Source: Hebobacterum sp964559435
GTDB taxonomy: Bacteria > Armatimonadota > Hebobacteria > Hebobacterales > Hebobacteraceae
Assembly (NCBI GenBank): GCA_964559435.1
Contig: CAZLHI010000004.1
Coordinates: 103,879-167,878 of the forward strand
DNA: 64,000 bases
Reading direction: 5' to 3'
This document shows positions 32,210 through 41,877 of this stretch, in pieces. Positions within the stretch are counted from its first letter, which is position 1. The number at the start of each line of letters is the position of its first letter. The translations under genes were made by a program, and so were the position numbers. Under the pieces are notes generated by a model. The model was given only the letters and a program-made list of their open reading frames with translations. It did not search any database and was not told where the DNA came from.

Positions 32210-33955
32210 ATGAGCAGAGCCGTACAACTATTGGCTAGCGTCCCAATACTCAGTGCCATTGTGCGCCGCGTGCAGGCCCGCCGCGCCGAGCTGGCTCAGG
32301 ACCCGTTCAGAGAAGCGCAGATCAGAGAGGAGCGGCTCTGGCTGCTCGCCCTGCTGATCATCTTCCTGCTGGCCGTCAGCCTCTTCCTCATCACGGCCAC
32401 CGGCGATGCGACCGGCCAGGTGCCCGACATCGCCGCGCCCTTGATGCTGGTGTTGGGCAGCGACATCACCACCTGCTTCCTGCTCGTGATGGTGCTGCTC
32501 ATCACCGCCTACATTCGTGAGCGGCTGCACGCCCACTGGGTGGAGAACCGACATCTGATCGAGGAGCTCACTCAGAAGGAGATGAGCCTCAAGAAGAAGG
32601 ACGCGCAGCTCAGCACGTGGGCCGAGCTGAGCCACGCACTCATAGCCAACTTCGACCTTCCGCGGCTGCTCGATCTCATCGTGACGACGGCGATGGAGGT
32701 GACGGACGCTGAGCGAGGCTCCGTCATGCTGCTCGATCCGGAGCAAAACGTCCTCACGATCAAGGCCGCAAAGGGCATCGATGACGAGATAGTGCAGAAG
32801 ACCCGCCTCAAGCTGGGCGAAGGCATCGCCGGGCACGTCGCTTTCACCGGGAAGCCGCTGCTGTTGAGCCGGACTGAAGAGGACAAGAGGCTCCAGTCGC
32901 TGCGGAAAAGAGACGACGAGCTCAGCTCTGCCATCTCCGTTCCCCTGCGGATCGAGGAACGGATTGTCGGCACGCTCAACGTCAGCGAGTCGACTCGCCC
33001 GAACCAGTTCCGGGACGAGGACCTGCGGGCGCTCACTCTGTTCGCCGATCAGGCTGCCTTGGCGTTGGAGAAGGCTCAGCTCTATCGTGACTCACAGCGC
33101 CAGCTCGAGAAGCTGCTTTCCGTGCTCGACGAATTGGGCCGCACGCAAGCGCAGCTCATCCATTCGGAGAAGCTCGCCTCCCTGGGAGTCCTTGCCGGCG
33201 GTGTCGCACACGAGATCAACAATCCGCTGATGGTCATCCTCGGCCGCACGGAACTCATGCTGATGGATCAGAGCATGGGCGACGAGACGAAGAAGGACCT
33301 CGAGACGGTCCGCCATGAGACGGAGCGCATCGGCCACATCGTGCAGAACCTGCTGACGTTCTCCCGGAAGAGCCGACAGGAGAAGATCGAGTCCGTTGGC
33401 GTGAACGACGTGCTCGAGCGAACGCTCATGCTGAGCGAGCACCAACTCACCGTGGGCAACGTAGAGGTACAGAAGGAACTGGACCCGGAGCTACCCAGCA
33501 TCGACGCCAATGCCGGCCAGCTCCAGCAGGTCTTCATGAACCTCATCATCAACGCGCACCATGCGATGCCGGACGGCGGCCGGCTGACCGTCAAGACAGG
33601 CACGATCCCCGACGATCGCGTCTTCATCGAGATCGCCGACACGGGCTTCGGCATCTCCCCAGAGGACATCAACCGCATCTTCGACCCCTTCTTCACCACC
33701 AAGGACGAGGGCAAGGGAACCGGACTCGGCCTCGCCGTCAGCCGTAACATCGTTGAGAACCATGGCGGAGAGATCGGCGTCCACAGCCAGCTGGGAACAG
33801 GCACCACGTTCCGTGTGGTCCTGCCGCGAGTTGCGCCGCCCGAACAGACGGACGAGTCGCCCTTCGGCCTGCCCGCCACCAACGGCCACGCGTTCGCGGG
33901 CGAAGGAGTATTGTCAAGCTTGACATCCGGCTCCGCTAAGGACCAGTCTGGCTGA
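32210..33955 (+). CDS. Membrane sensor histidine kinase with GAF domain
   Basis: 581 residues. Two membrane helices (~42-64 and ~77-100) precede a linker and a GAF domain (~130-290: LLDLIVTTAMEVTDAERGSVMLLDPE...TLNVSESTRPNQFRDEDLRALTLFADQAALALE). HisKA H-box is LAGGVAHEINNPLMVILG; ATP-binding N box LQQVFMNLIINAHHAM, G1 IADTGFGISPED, F box IFDPFFTTK, G2 GTGLGLAVSRNIVE. No response regulator is nearby, so it is an orphan kinase. ATG at MSRAV chosen over an upstream TTG. Confidence 0.9.
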   Translation: MSRAVQLLASVPILSAIVRRVQARRAELAQDPFREAQIREERLWLLALLIIFLLAVSLFLITATGDATGQVPDIAAPLMLVLGSDITTCFLLVMVLLITAYIRERLHAHWVENRHLIEELTQKEMSLKKKDAQLSTWAELSHALIANFDLPRLLDLIVTTAMEVTDAERGSVMLLDPEQNVLTIKAAKGIDDEIVQKTRLKLGEGIAGHVAFTGKPLLLSRTEEDKRLQSLRKRDDELSSAISVPLRIEERIVGTLNVSESTRPNQFRDEDLRALTLFADQAALALEKAQLYRDSQRQLEKLLSVLDELGRTQAQLIHSEKLASLGVLAGGVAHEINNPLMVILGRTELMLMDQSMGDETKKDLETVRHETERIGHIVQNLLTFSRKSRQEKIESVGVNDVLERTLMLSEHQLTVGNVEVQKELDPELPSIDANAGQLQQVFMNLIINAHHAMPDGGRLTVKTGTIPDDRVFIEIADTGFGISPEDINRIFDPFFTTKDEGKGTGLGLAVSRNIVENHGGEIGVHSQLGTGTTFRVVLPRVAPPEQTDESPFGLPATNGHAFAGEGVLSSLTSGSAKDQSG

Positions 33956-34270
33956 TTGGTTCCCACAGTGGTTATCCCCGCCGGGACTTCGCCGGTGGCT
34001 TCCCCGCCCTAGCCCGTATAGCCCCGCTGGGATGGTGCCGTTCTGACAGGTGATTGGCTGGGCTACGAACACCGATCCGCCGCCCGCACGCCCGCTCCCG
34101 AGGACGGCAGCCCTTGGCTCGCAGACAACAGGCGGCCCGCTTGGGGCGGCTTGCGGCAATACCGAAGGAGGAGTTCTGGGCCAGTCCGTCAAACCACTAA
34201 CATAGATGTTCGGCCGTCCTCCCGCCGACTTCCCACTGTTGAATCACTTCGCATCTGTTTGGAGAGCAGA
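33956..34270. other. Intergenic region between kinase and oxidoreductase
   Basis: 315 bp, GC-rich, with several weak inverted repeats. No gene-like codon pattern, no recognisable promoter of good score and no riboswitch class were found. Confidence 0.4.
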
Positions 34271-35305
34271 ATGGGTGCTGACAAACCCCTCGGGGTGGGC
34301 GTGGTTGGGACCGGCGGCTGGGCGAGGAGCTTCTGGGCCGATGCACACACCTGCCCTGAGGTCGAGCTGGTCGCCTGCTGGAACCGCACGACTGAGCGGG
34401 CGGAGAAGTTCGCCGAGCAGTTCGGCTGCGAGGTATCGCCCACACTCGAAGAGCTCGCCGAGCACCCGCGCGTCGAGGCCATCGCCAACTTCGCCGCCAA
34501 CAACTTTCACCGTCGGCCAACCGAGCTCGCGGCGGCAGCCGAGAAGCACGTCTTCACGGACAAACCCATCGCCAACACGGTCGAGGACGCGGCGGCGATG
34601 ATCCGCTGCTGCAAGGAGGCCGGTGTTACCCTCATGGTGGGTCACAGCAGCCGTTACTTCGGCCCACCGCGGGCTCTCAAGTCGCTGCTGGAATCAGGCC
34701 GGCTCGGCCTGCTGGCAATGGCCGAAGGCAATATCTCCCACTCCGGCGGAACCAGGCTCACGGCGGACCGATGGCGCTGGCATCGCGAGGAAGCCCCAGG
34801 CGGCCCGCTCATGCAGCTATCGATCCATATGTTCGCCACGATGCACTACCTGTTCGGCCCCACCCGCCGCGTGACCGCCCTGTCCAACTCCTCGTTCCTC
34901 CCCTCGGAGATAGAAGACGTTGTTCTCACGCTTCTCGAATTCGAATCCGGCCTGCTCGCCTATGTCGGGACGAATTACCTGTCGGCCGGCGCCAGTTTCC
35001 TTCGTATCTACGGCCGAGACGCCAGCGCCTACTCCGAGGCAGGGAAGATCGTGCTGGCGGCCGCCAACAAGGATGAGCCCTGGCTAACAGACAGGGAGGA
35101 ACTGCCGGTTCAGGATATCAACGCCCAGGCCGCTGAGATGGCCGAGTTCGCCCGCGCGGTGCGCGCGGGGAGGCCGCCCGAAACAGGAGGGAGGGAAGGC
35201 CTGCTCGCCCTGGGCGTGGTCTGGGCCTGCCTCATGTCGGCCGAGCAAGAGCGGCCTGTCGAGGTGCGCGAGGCCCTGGGGGAGGCCGCGTCACTGCTGT
35301 CCTGA
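34271..35305 (+). CDS. Gfo/Idh/MocA family oxidoreductase
   Basis: 344 residues, ATG behind GGAG. Rossmann GVGVVGTGGWARSFW, VFTDKPIANTVEDAAAMI (the EKP-like catalytic Lys within DKP), and the C-terminal domain with HREEAPGGPLMQLSIHMFATMHYLFG. NAD(P)-dependent sugar or inositol dehydrogenase family; substrate unknown. Convergent with the MFS gene, which it overlaps by 15 bp. Confidence 0.87.
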   Translation: MGADKPLGVGVVGTGGWARSFWADAHTCPEVELVACWNRTTERAEKFAEQFGCEVSPTLEELAEHPRVEAIANFAANNFHRRPTELAAAAEKHVFTDKPIANTVEDAAAMIRCCKEAGVTLMVGHSSRYFGPPRALKSLLESGRLGLLAMAEGNISHSGGTRLTADRWRWHREEAPGGPLMQLSIHMFATMHYLFGPTRRVTALSNSSFLPSEIEDVVLTLLEFESGLLAYVGTNYLSAGASFLRIYGRDASAYSEAGKIVLAAANKDEPWLTDREELPVQDINAQAAEMAEFARAVRAGRPPETGGREGLLALGVVWACLMSAEQERPVEVREALGEAASLLS

Positions 35306-36472
35306 GGACGTATTCCCGACTGGGTCCCGCAGCAATAGAGCCGCCGCCACCAGCGCGATGGCGCCGCCGGCGGCGAAGAGGCGGAACATGGCGAGCAGTC
35401 CGACGGCCCCGGCCGCGATGCCCGCGAGCTTCGCGCCTGCCGCGGCCCCGAGTCCGCCCGTCAGAGCCATCCAGAGACTCTGGCCGCTTGCGCGAAGTTC
35501 GGGCGGAGTGAGACGGCTCACGAAGGTTATCGTCGCGACGGTGAAGGTCGTGAATGTGAGAGCGTGCAGCAGCTGCACCGCCGCGATCCCTGGAGCTCCT
35601 AGAGGAAACGAGAACGCGAACAACCTCAGACTGCAACCGAAGATGCTCAGGACCAGGGTCCACTTCAGGCCGATGCGTCGGATGAGCCGGCCGACCACGA
35701 GCATCATCCCGGTCTCTGACGCCACCGCGATCGCCCAGAAGTACCCCTTCAGGTTATCCGCAATGCCCACCTCATCGAGGTAGATGGTGAAGTACAGGTA
35801 GTAGGCCGACATGGCCCCCATCGCCAGCACCGAGCATGAGGCGAGGACCACAAACGGCCATTGCGTGAATGCTCTGACAGCGCGCACGTCCAAGAGCCCG
35901 CGCCTCGTGCCATGGGAGGCGGGAAGCAGCGGCACCCAGGCGACGGAGATCAGGCGAAACACCGTGTAGCTCCAGAAGATGGGATACAGGCTTGCAGCGG
36001 ACCCGCCGGTGCCCTTCGGCAGGATGAGGCCGAAGGCGAGCAGCGGCACTGCAAACCCGAGTGACCCCCAGAGCCTCAGTCGGCCATAGTCGCCGCCCTT
36101 CTGCTCGACATTCTCCAATGCCATGGCGTCCGAGATTGCGGCGGGCGAGAAGGCAAAGGCCGAGAAGGCGAGCATCAGTGCTAGAGTCGCGACATAGCTG
36201 TTCGCATGCGCCAGCCACGGAAACACCAGAGCCGACCCCAAGAGCAGAGCCGCCAGCATGCTGCGCCTGTCGCGGAGCATGTCCGCAACTGCTCCCCACA
36301 GCGGCGGGACGAAAGCGTTGAGCAGAGGCGTTACCGCGGCCAGCGTGCCGAGCTGCGAATCGGAGAACCCCTGCCTCTTGAAGAACAGGAACAAGTATGG
36401 CGCCTGTATCCCGATGGGCAGAAAGAGCAGGAAGTAGAAGCTTGCGAACCGTCGGGTAAGCCCTTTATCCAT
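35291..36472 (-). CDS. MFS transporter
   Basis: 393 residues with about 12 hydrophobic helices. LLFLPIGIQAPYLFLFFKRQGFSDSQLG is like the MFS_1 nucleoside:H+ / 3-phenylpropionate group, and GAVADMLRDRRSML is the loop 2-3 motif. Substrate not recognised. Last 15 bp overlap the oxidoreductase on the other strand. Confidence 0.83.
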   Translation of the reverse strand: MDKGLTRRFASFYFLLFLPIGIQAPYLFLFFKRQGFSDSQLGTLAAVTPLLNAFVPPLWGAVADMLRDRRSMLAALLLGSALVFPWLAHANSYVATLALMLAFSAFAFSPAAISDAMALENVEQKGGDYGRLRLWGSLGFAVPLLAFGLILPKGTGGSAASLYPIFWSYTVFRLISVAWVPLLPASHGTRRGLLDVRAVRAFTQWPFVVLASCSVLAMGAMSAYYLYFTIYLDEVGIADNLKGYFWAIAVASETGMMLVVGRLIRRIGLKWTLVLSIFGCSLRLFAFSFPLGAPGIAAVQLLHALTFTTFTVATITFVSRLTPPELRASGQSLWMALTGGLGAAAGAKLAGIAAGAVGLLAMFRLFAAGGAIALVAAALLLRDPVGNTSSGQQ

Positions 36473-36675
36473 TAGCGCGAGGCCAGACTCTCAGCCGGCA
36501 TGACCACTCCACTTTCGGCGGCATGCATAGCCACACCCTCTTGCAGTTGTGCGACGCAGACGAGCGTGACGTCCCCCATCAGACAGACTCCCATCCTCGC
36601 CGGCGCGGAATCTCGGACAGGTACTCCCATCCCAACCACAGAATCCCACACCCAGCACCTTGCGGAGCAATCGCT

Positions 36676-37551
36676 ATGGCGGAACCACACATGCTTCAGC
36701 CATCTACTCTGCGGGAGGCGGTGAAGGCCCTTGCTGCACGCGGAGCGGTGGCGATGGCCGGCGCCACCGACTTGATCCCCGCGATGCGCAAGGGCGAGAC
36801 CAGACCCAGAGTTCTCGTCAACCTCAAAGGCATTTCCGAGATGGCGGGTGTGAAGCGCACGCGGCAGGGCATATGGATAGGGGCGCTGACGCGTGTCGCA
36901 GACCTGCTGGACGATCCCATCATAGAGCGGGACCTTCCGCTCCTCAAAGCGGTCGCCGCCGACTTCGCCTCCCCCCAGATACGTAATCTCGCAACCATCG
37001 GAGGCAACCTCTGCAATGCGGCACCGTCCGCTGACCTGGCCCTTCCGCTGCTCGTCTTCGACGCGACGGCCGAGGTGCGCGGCAAGAGCGGCAGGCGCGA
37101 GATCGCGATGAGCGAGTTCTTCCGAGGAGTCAACAGGACGGCCCTGCGCCGCGGGGAGATCCTGACCCGTATTCTGGTCCCGAGGCCGCGCCTGCGGACG
37201 GGCGCAGCACACCTCAAGCTGGGCGTGCGCAAGGCGATGGACCTCGCCTTCGTCGGCGTTGCGGCCGCCGTCCAAGTTTCGCCCGACGGCAAGAAGTGCC
37301 GCCGGGCGCGACTGGCGCTGGGCTCGGTGGCGCCGACCCCGAGGCGCGCGCCAAAGGCGGAGAGCCTCCTGGAGGGGCAAGCAGTGAGCGCCAAGTTGAT
37401 CGACGAGGCGGCCGAGGCGACCGCCTCGGAGAGCCGGCCGCTCAGCGACCTTCGTGCATCCAAGGACTACCGGCGAGAGATGACGCTCGTGCTGGCCGGT
37501 CGGGCGCTGCGCGAGGCCTTCCGCCGGGCCGCGCAGGAGAGGCCTCGATGA
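36676..37551 (+). CDS. Molybdenum hydroxylase FAD-binding (medium) subunit
   Basis: 291 residues. Conserved FAD segments MAGATDLIPAMRKG and LATIGGNLCNAAPSADLALPLLV, then FFRGVNRTALRRGEILTRI, plus a C-terminal CO_deh_flav_C domain. CoxM/XdhB-like. ATG preceded by CGGAG. First gene of a five-gene operon; its stop overlaps the next start (ATGA). Confidence 0.92.
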   Translation: MAEPHMLQPSTLREAVKALAARGAVAMAGATDLIPAMRKGETRPRVLVNLKGISEMAGVKRTRQGIWIGALTRVADLLDDPIIERDLPLLKAVAADFASPQIRNLATIGGNLCNAAPSADLALPLLVFDATAEVRGKSGRREIAMSEFFRGVNRTALRRGEILTRILVPRPRLRTGAAHLKLGVRKAMDLAFVGVAAAVQVSPDGKKCRRARLALGSVAPTPRRAPKAESLLEGQAVSAKLIDEAAEATASESRPLSDLRASKDYRREMTLVLAGRALREAFRRAAQERPR

Positions 37552-38048
37552 CCGCTGAGACCACGATGACATTCCGAGTCAACGGTCGCGACTACCAGGC
37601 GACCGCCCATCCGGCCGAACGCCTGATCGATGTCCTTCGCTCGAGGCTCGGGCTGACGGGGACCAAGGAAGGCTGCAGCACGGGCCAATGTGGGGCCTGC
37701 ACGGTGTTGGTGGACGGAGAGCCGGTGGCATCCTGCATGATGCTGGCCGCCGACGCAGTCGGGCGGGAGATCACGACGATTGAGGGCCTCGTGCCGCCGG
37801 GCGAACTCCACCCCCTGCAGCAAGCCTTTCTCGAACACGGCGCCGTTCAGTGCGGCTTCTGCACGCCCGGCATGATACTGTCAGCGAAGGCGCTGTTGGA
37901 CCGCAAGCCCAAGCCCAGCGACGACGACATCGCTCGCGCGCTCGTCGGCAACCTCTGCCGATGCACGGGCTACCGGAAGATATACGATGCCATCAAGTCG
38001 TACGCCCACGCCCCGAGGGCCCGTCCAAAGAGGGTGAAGAAGCGATGA
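37548..38048 (+). CDS. Molybdenum hydroxylase 2Fe-2S (small) subunit
   Basis: 166 residues. A plant-ferredoxin-type cluster motif CSTGQCGACTVLVDGEPVASC (~43-63) and a second, all-helical cluster CGFCTPGMI...CRCTGYRKI (~100-140). CoxS/XdhC-type electron carrier between Mo and FAD. ATGA overlap at both ends shows tight coupling with neighbours. Confidence 0.94.
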   Translation: MTAETTMTFRVNGRDYQATAHPAERLIDVLRSRLGLTGTKEGCSTGQCGACTVLVDGEPVASCMMLAADAVGREITTIEGLVPPGELHPLQQAFLEHGAVQCGFCTPGMILSAKALLDRKPKPSDDDIARALVGNLCRCTGYRKIYDAIKSYAHAPRARPKRVKKR

Positions 38049-40246
38049 GATTCATAGCAGTCGGTAAGCGAGTGCCACGGCTCGACGGGCCGAACAAGGT
38101 CACCGGCAGGACCCAGTTCGGCGCCGACATCACGCTGCCAGGGATGCTGTGGGGCGCAATGCTCCGCTCTCCCCACCCCCATGCTCGCATCGTCCGCATT
38201 CGCACCGAGAAGGCGGCGAAAATGCCGGGGGTCTTTGCAGTGATAACGGGACAGGCCTTCCCGACCAGCGACGGGGAAGGCGTTCCCGTGCTCGCCCGCG
38301 ACAAGGTACGCTTCCAGGGCGAGGCCGTCGCGGCCGTGGCCGCCGAGACAGAGGAGCAGGCGCGGGCCGCGGCCTCCGCCATAGAGATCGACTACGCGCC
38401 CCTCCCCTATGTGGCGGATGTCAGGGAGGCGATGAAGCGCGGGGCGACCAGAATCCACGACGAGAGCGAGGACCCCAAGCAGCCCAACATCGCTGGCCTG
38501 GCCGAGGTCAAGCGCGGCGACGTCGAAGCCGGCTTCGCCGCAGCCGACCGAGTGTTCGAGGACACGTTCGAGACGCCGTGGGTCCACCAGGGATTCCTCG
38601 AGCCCCATGTCTCGCTGGCCGCGATGGATCCCGCGAGCGGCCGAGTGACAGTGTGGACCTCGACGCAGGCACAGTTCAACCAGCGGGCCGACCTCGCCGA
38701 CCTGCTGCGTCTTCCCATGAGCCATATTCGGGTCATTGGCCTGCCCGTGGGCGGGGCCTTCGGGGGGAAGAACGCGGTGTGCGTGGAGCCCATAGCGGCC
38801 GAGCTCGCTCGCCGCGCGGGGAGGCCGGTCAAGGTCGTCGTCAGCCGCAGGGAGGACTTCGTCGCCACCCGTCCCTGCGGGGCCTCGGCGATGGAGCTGA
38901 AGACCGGCGTGAAGAAAGACGGCACGCTTGTCGCTCTGCGGGCCCGCCTGCTGTTCGACACCGGGGGCTACCCCGGCGCCCAGCACGGGGTGGGCGCCAG
39001 CCTCGCGCAGGGCCCCTACCGCGTGCCGAACCTGGAAGTGAAGAGCTATTCGGTTTACACCAATCGACCGCCGGCGGGAGCGCGCCGGGCGCTGACCTCC
39101 CCCCACGTCCACTTCGCGCTGGAGAGCCATCTCGACATCATCGCGCACGCTCTCGGGATCGACCCACTCGAGATTCGTCTTCGCAACGCTCTGCGGAAGG
39201 GAGATCCCGTTTTGGGCGGCATGGAGATGCCCTACACCATCGCCCGAAAGGTCATCCGCACGGCCGCTGAGAAGGCCGGCTGGGAAGGCCGCCCTGCCAG
39301 GAGAAGTGGCGGCAGAAAGGCCCTTGGCCTCGGCCTCGCGGCCGGCCACTGGTCAGTGTGGGCCGGCGCCTCCAGCGCGTGGGTGCAGGTGAATGAGGAC
39401 GGGACCATCTCCGTCGTGACGGGCGCCATCAACCTCACCGGCACCAACACCTCCTTCGCCCAGATCGCAGCCGAGTGCTTCGGGGTCCGCGTCGAGCGCG
39501 TCACCGTCCACCAAGGCGACACCGACACGAGCCCTCGCAACGACGGGTCCTGGGGCAGCCGCATACTCTTCGGAGTCGGCGAGGCCGTACGGCAGGCCTG
39601 CGAAGATGCAAAGCGCCAGCTCGCCGAAGCGCTGAGCGAGGAGCTTGACCTGCCGGCCGACGCAATACTCATCGCTGATGGTGGTGTCACCGTTCGCGGC
39701 CGACCTGGCCGCTCGCTGACGCTGGCCGAGGCCGCCAGCCGCGCGGCCGACTACCGCGGCGCCATCATCGGCCGCGGCGCGCTCTCAGATCTGCCCTTCG
39801 CGGTGGCGGTGGCCGCCCAAGTGGCGGAGGTGGAGGTGGATTGCGAGACGGGTCAGGTGGAGGTGAAGCGGCTCACCTGCTCGCAGGACGTCGGGCGCGC
39901 CATCAATCCAATGAGCGTCGAAGGCCAGGTCGAGGGGGCCGCCTCGCAGGGAATCGGCTATGGTCTCTCCGAGGAGTACGTCTACGACGCCGACGGCATA
40001 CTCCTCAACGATAACTTCATGGACTTCCGCATGCCCACCTCGGTTGACCACCCCGAGTACGAGGTCGTCCTGATAGAGGAGGGTCGGGACAGCGGCCCGT
40101 TCGGGGCGAAGGGCGTGGGCGAGCCGCCGCTGGTGCCGACTGCGGCAGCCATCGCCAACGCCGTATACGATGCGGTCGGCGTGCGCGTGAAGCAGCTTCC
40201 AATCAAGCCCGAGCGCATCGTCCGGGAACTGAACGGTGGGCGGTGA
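38045..40246 (+). CDS. Molybdenum hydroxylase catalytic (large) subunit
   Basis: 733 residues binding the molybdopterin cofactor. FDTPWVHQGFLEPHVSLA-type segment (ETPWVHQGFLEPH), GGAFGGKNAVCVEP and the catalytic Glu in GPFGAKGVGEPPLVPTAAAIANA are conserved. The usual AxRGxGxPQ substrate-channel motif reads ARRALTSPHVHFALE, an unusual change. It lacks the AYRCSFR loop of CO dehydrogenase, so this is not a true CO dehydrogenase; substrate is probably a purine-, aldehyde- or aromatic-type molecule. Confidence 0.9.
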   Translation: MRFIAVGKRVPRLDGPNKVTGRTQFGADITLPGMLWGAMLRSPHPHARIVRIRTEKAAKMPGVFAVITGQAFPTSDGEGVPVLARDKVRFQGEAVAAVAAETEEQARAAASAIEIDYAPLPYVADVREAMKRGATRIHDESEDPKQPNIAGLAEVKRGDVEAGFAAADRVFEDTFETPWVHQGFLEPHVSLAAMDPASGRVTVWTSTQAQFNQRADLADLLRLPMSHIRVIGLPVGGAFGGKNAVCVEPIAAELARRAGRPVKVVVSRREDFVATRPCGASAMELKTGVKKDGTLVALRARLLFDTGGYPGAQHGVGASLAQGPYRVPNLEVKSYSVYTNRPPAGARRALTSPHVHFALESHLDIIAHALGIDPLEIRLRNALRKGDPVLGGMEMPYTIARKVIRTAAEKAGWEGRPARRSGGRKALGLGLAAGHWSVWAGASSAWVQVNEDGTISVVTGAINLTGTNTSFAQIAAECFGVRVERVTVHQGDTDTSPRNDGSWGSRILFGVGEAVRQACEDAKRQLAEALSEELDLPADAILIADGGVTVRGRPGRSLTLAEAASRAADYRGAIIGRGALSDLPFAVAVAAQVAEVEVDCETGQVEVKRLTCSQDVGRAINPMSVEGQVEGAASQGIGYGLSEEYVYDADGILLNDNFMDFRMPTSVDHPEYEVVLIEEGRDSGPFGAKGVGEPPLVPTAAAIANAVYDAVGVRVKQLPIKPERIVRELNGGR

Positions 40247-40847
40247 GGCCGGCCCTCGAGCCGCAGCAGTAGTCCTGGCGGCGGGCCGCGCGCGCCGCTT
40301 CGGCGGGCCCAAACTCACGATGCCCTTTGGCGACTCGACCGTCTTGGGCTCGGTCGTCTCAGCCCTGGTGGGCGCAGGTGTTGACCCCATAGTAGTGGTC
40401 TGGGGTGGGAACGCGCCCGAGGTGGAGCCGACCCTCGCGGGCCACGATGTCACGCTCGTGCAGAATCCCGATCCCGCCCGGGGGATGCTCTCTTCGGTCC
40501 AGGCCGGGGCGGCCGCTCTGCCCGAGGAGACCGACAGCTTCCTGATAGCGCTCGGCGACCAGCCTCGGGTCCGCGCCGAGCACATCCGCCGACTCCTGCA
40601 CGAGCATGAGGCGAGCGGGCGCGGAGTAGCGATTCCCACGTACGGCGGCAAGCGTGGACATCCCGTCCTCTTCGAGCGACGTTACAGAGACCAGATACTC
40701 GAGATGGATACGAGCCGCACGCTGCGCGATCTCATTCACGCCCACGCTGGCGACGTTGTGGAGGTGGAGATGTCGTCCAACGCGGTGATCCGCGATATCG
40801 ACACGGAGAGCGACTATCGGGATGAGCTCCGGCGCATCGACCCGTAG
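40236..40847 (+). CDS. Molybdenum cofactor cytidylyltransferase (MocA-like)
   Basis: 203 residues from a GTG overlapping the large-subunit stop by 11 bp. The nucleotidyltransferase motif AAVVLAAGRARRFGGPKLTMPFG (LAAGxSxRxGxxK type), then LIALGDQPRVRAEHIRRLL (metal Asp) and GHPVLFERRYRDQ fit MocA/MobA-like enzymes. It would attach CMP to molybdopterin for the hydroxylase encoded upstream. Confidence 0.88.
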   Translation: MGGEAGPRAAAVVLAAGRARRFGGPKLTMPFGDSTVLGSVVSALVGAGVDPIVVVWGGNAPEVEPTLAGHDVTLVQNPDPARGMLSSVQAGAAALPEETDSFLIALGDQPRVRAEHIRRLLHEHEASGRGVAIPTYGGKRGHPVLFERRYRDQILEMDTSRTLRDLIHAHAGDVVEVEMSSNAVIRDIDTESDYRDELRRIDP

Positions 40848-41877
40848 CAGGGGCATATTCGCAGAGATTGCACACCTTCAGCGGGCGGGACAGCGCGCCG
40901 CGCTCGTCACGCCGCTTTGGTCTTCCGGGTCCGTGCCCTTGAGCGCGGAGTCGAAGCTGCTCCTCCGCGAGGACGGCTCGGCGCTGGGCACAGTCGGCGG
41001 GGGGGCCCTGGAGGCCAAAGCTCTCGCGGCTGCCCAGAAGGTGCTTGCCGGCGCTGAAGCTCAAGTGCTGGAGTTCGAACTGACTCAGGAGGAGGCGGCG
41101 GAGAGCGGGATGATCTGCGGCGGCCGGTGTGCTCTGCTGGTGGAGCCGATACTCTCGCACCGACATAACGACGTGTTCGCGGCGGTGGCGGAAGTCGAGG
41201 CCGCGCGAGGCACAGTGGTCGTTGTCACCGTGCTCCAGCCAGAGGGCCAGCCACGCAAGCTCGCGTTCCTGGCGGGCAGAGACGCAACCGGGACGACCGG
41301 CGATCCGCGTACGGATGCCGCTCTCGCTGAGGTCGCCCAGGAGTGCCTGGCCAGTGAGAGACCACGCTATGTCGCAGAGCCGCCTCGAGCGCACTACGAT
41401 CCCATCCTCCCCCACCCGGTCGCTTTCATCTTCGGAGCGGGCCACATCGCTGTGCCTGTCGCTCACCTGGCCGCCCTGGTCGGCTTCCGCGTCGTCGTGG
41501 TGGATGATCGTGCCGACTTCGCGAACCGCGAGCGGTTCCCCGGGGCTGAGGCTGTAGTGGTCGCCGGTGTGGAGGAGGCCTTTCGGCGACTCTCCATCGA
41601 GGAGGACGGCTACGTCATTGCGGTCACCCGAGGGCATGCCATGGACGAGGAGGTCGTGGCCGAGGCACTGCGGACACCGGCGCGCTACGTGGGCATGATT
41701 GGAAGCCGAAGAAAGGTGGCAGCGGTGACTGAGCGCTTGCGGAAGCGCGGCTACACTGAGCAGGACTTGTCTCGAGTGCACGCTCCGATCGGAATCGACA
41801 TCGGGCCCGAGACCGTGGAGGAGATCGCAGTCAGCATCGTGGCGGAGATGATAGCCGTCCGACGGCAGACGGGCTAG
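40822..41877 (+). CDS. XdhC/CoxI family cofactor-insertion protein
   Basis: 351 residues, overlapping the previous gene by 26 bp. N-terminal XdhC domain (LVTPLWSSGSVPLSAESKLLL...GTVGGGALEAKAL, and SGMICGGRCALLVE), then the Rossmann domain (FIFGAGHIAVPVAHLAALVGFRVVVVDDR, MIGSRRKVAAVTERL). XdhC stores and sulfurates Moco for insertion. Its stop shares CTAG with the convergent SpoIID gene. Confidence 0.9.
   Translation: MSSGASTRSRGIFAEIAHLQRAGQRAALVTPLWSSGSVPLSAESKLLLREDGSALGTVGGGALEAKALAAAQKVLAGAEAQVLEFELTQEEAAESGMICGGRCALLVEPILSHRHNDVFAAVAEVEAARGTVVVVTVLQPEGQPRKLAFLAGRDATGTTGDPRTDAALAEVAQECLASERPRYVAEPPRAHYDPILPHPVAFIFGAGHIAVPVAHLAALVGFRVVVVDDRADFANRERFPGAEAVVVAGVEEAFRRLSIEEDGYVIAVTRGHAMDEEVVAEALRTPARYVGMIGSRRKVAAVTERLRKRGYTEQDLSRVHAPIGIDIGPETVEEIAVSIVAEMIAVRRQTG

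Noticed and set aside
33914..34192. 92-residue minus-strand frame in the kinase/oxidoreductase gap
   Set aside because: No start signal and poor codon bias; treated as non-coding.
37970..39349. 459-residue minus-strand frame opposite the molybdenum hydroxylase
   Set aside because: Antisense of the conserved large subunit; no independent support.
36676..41877. Aerobic CO dehydrogenase
   Set aside because: The large subunit lacks the AYRCSFR active-site loop, so the operon is a generic molybdenum hydroxylase.
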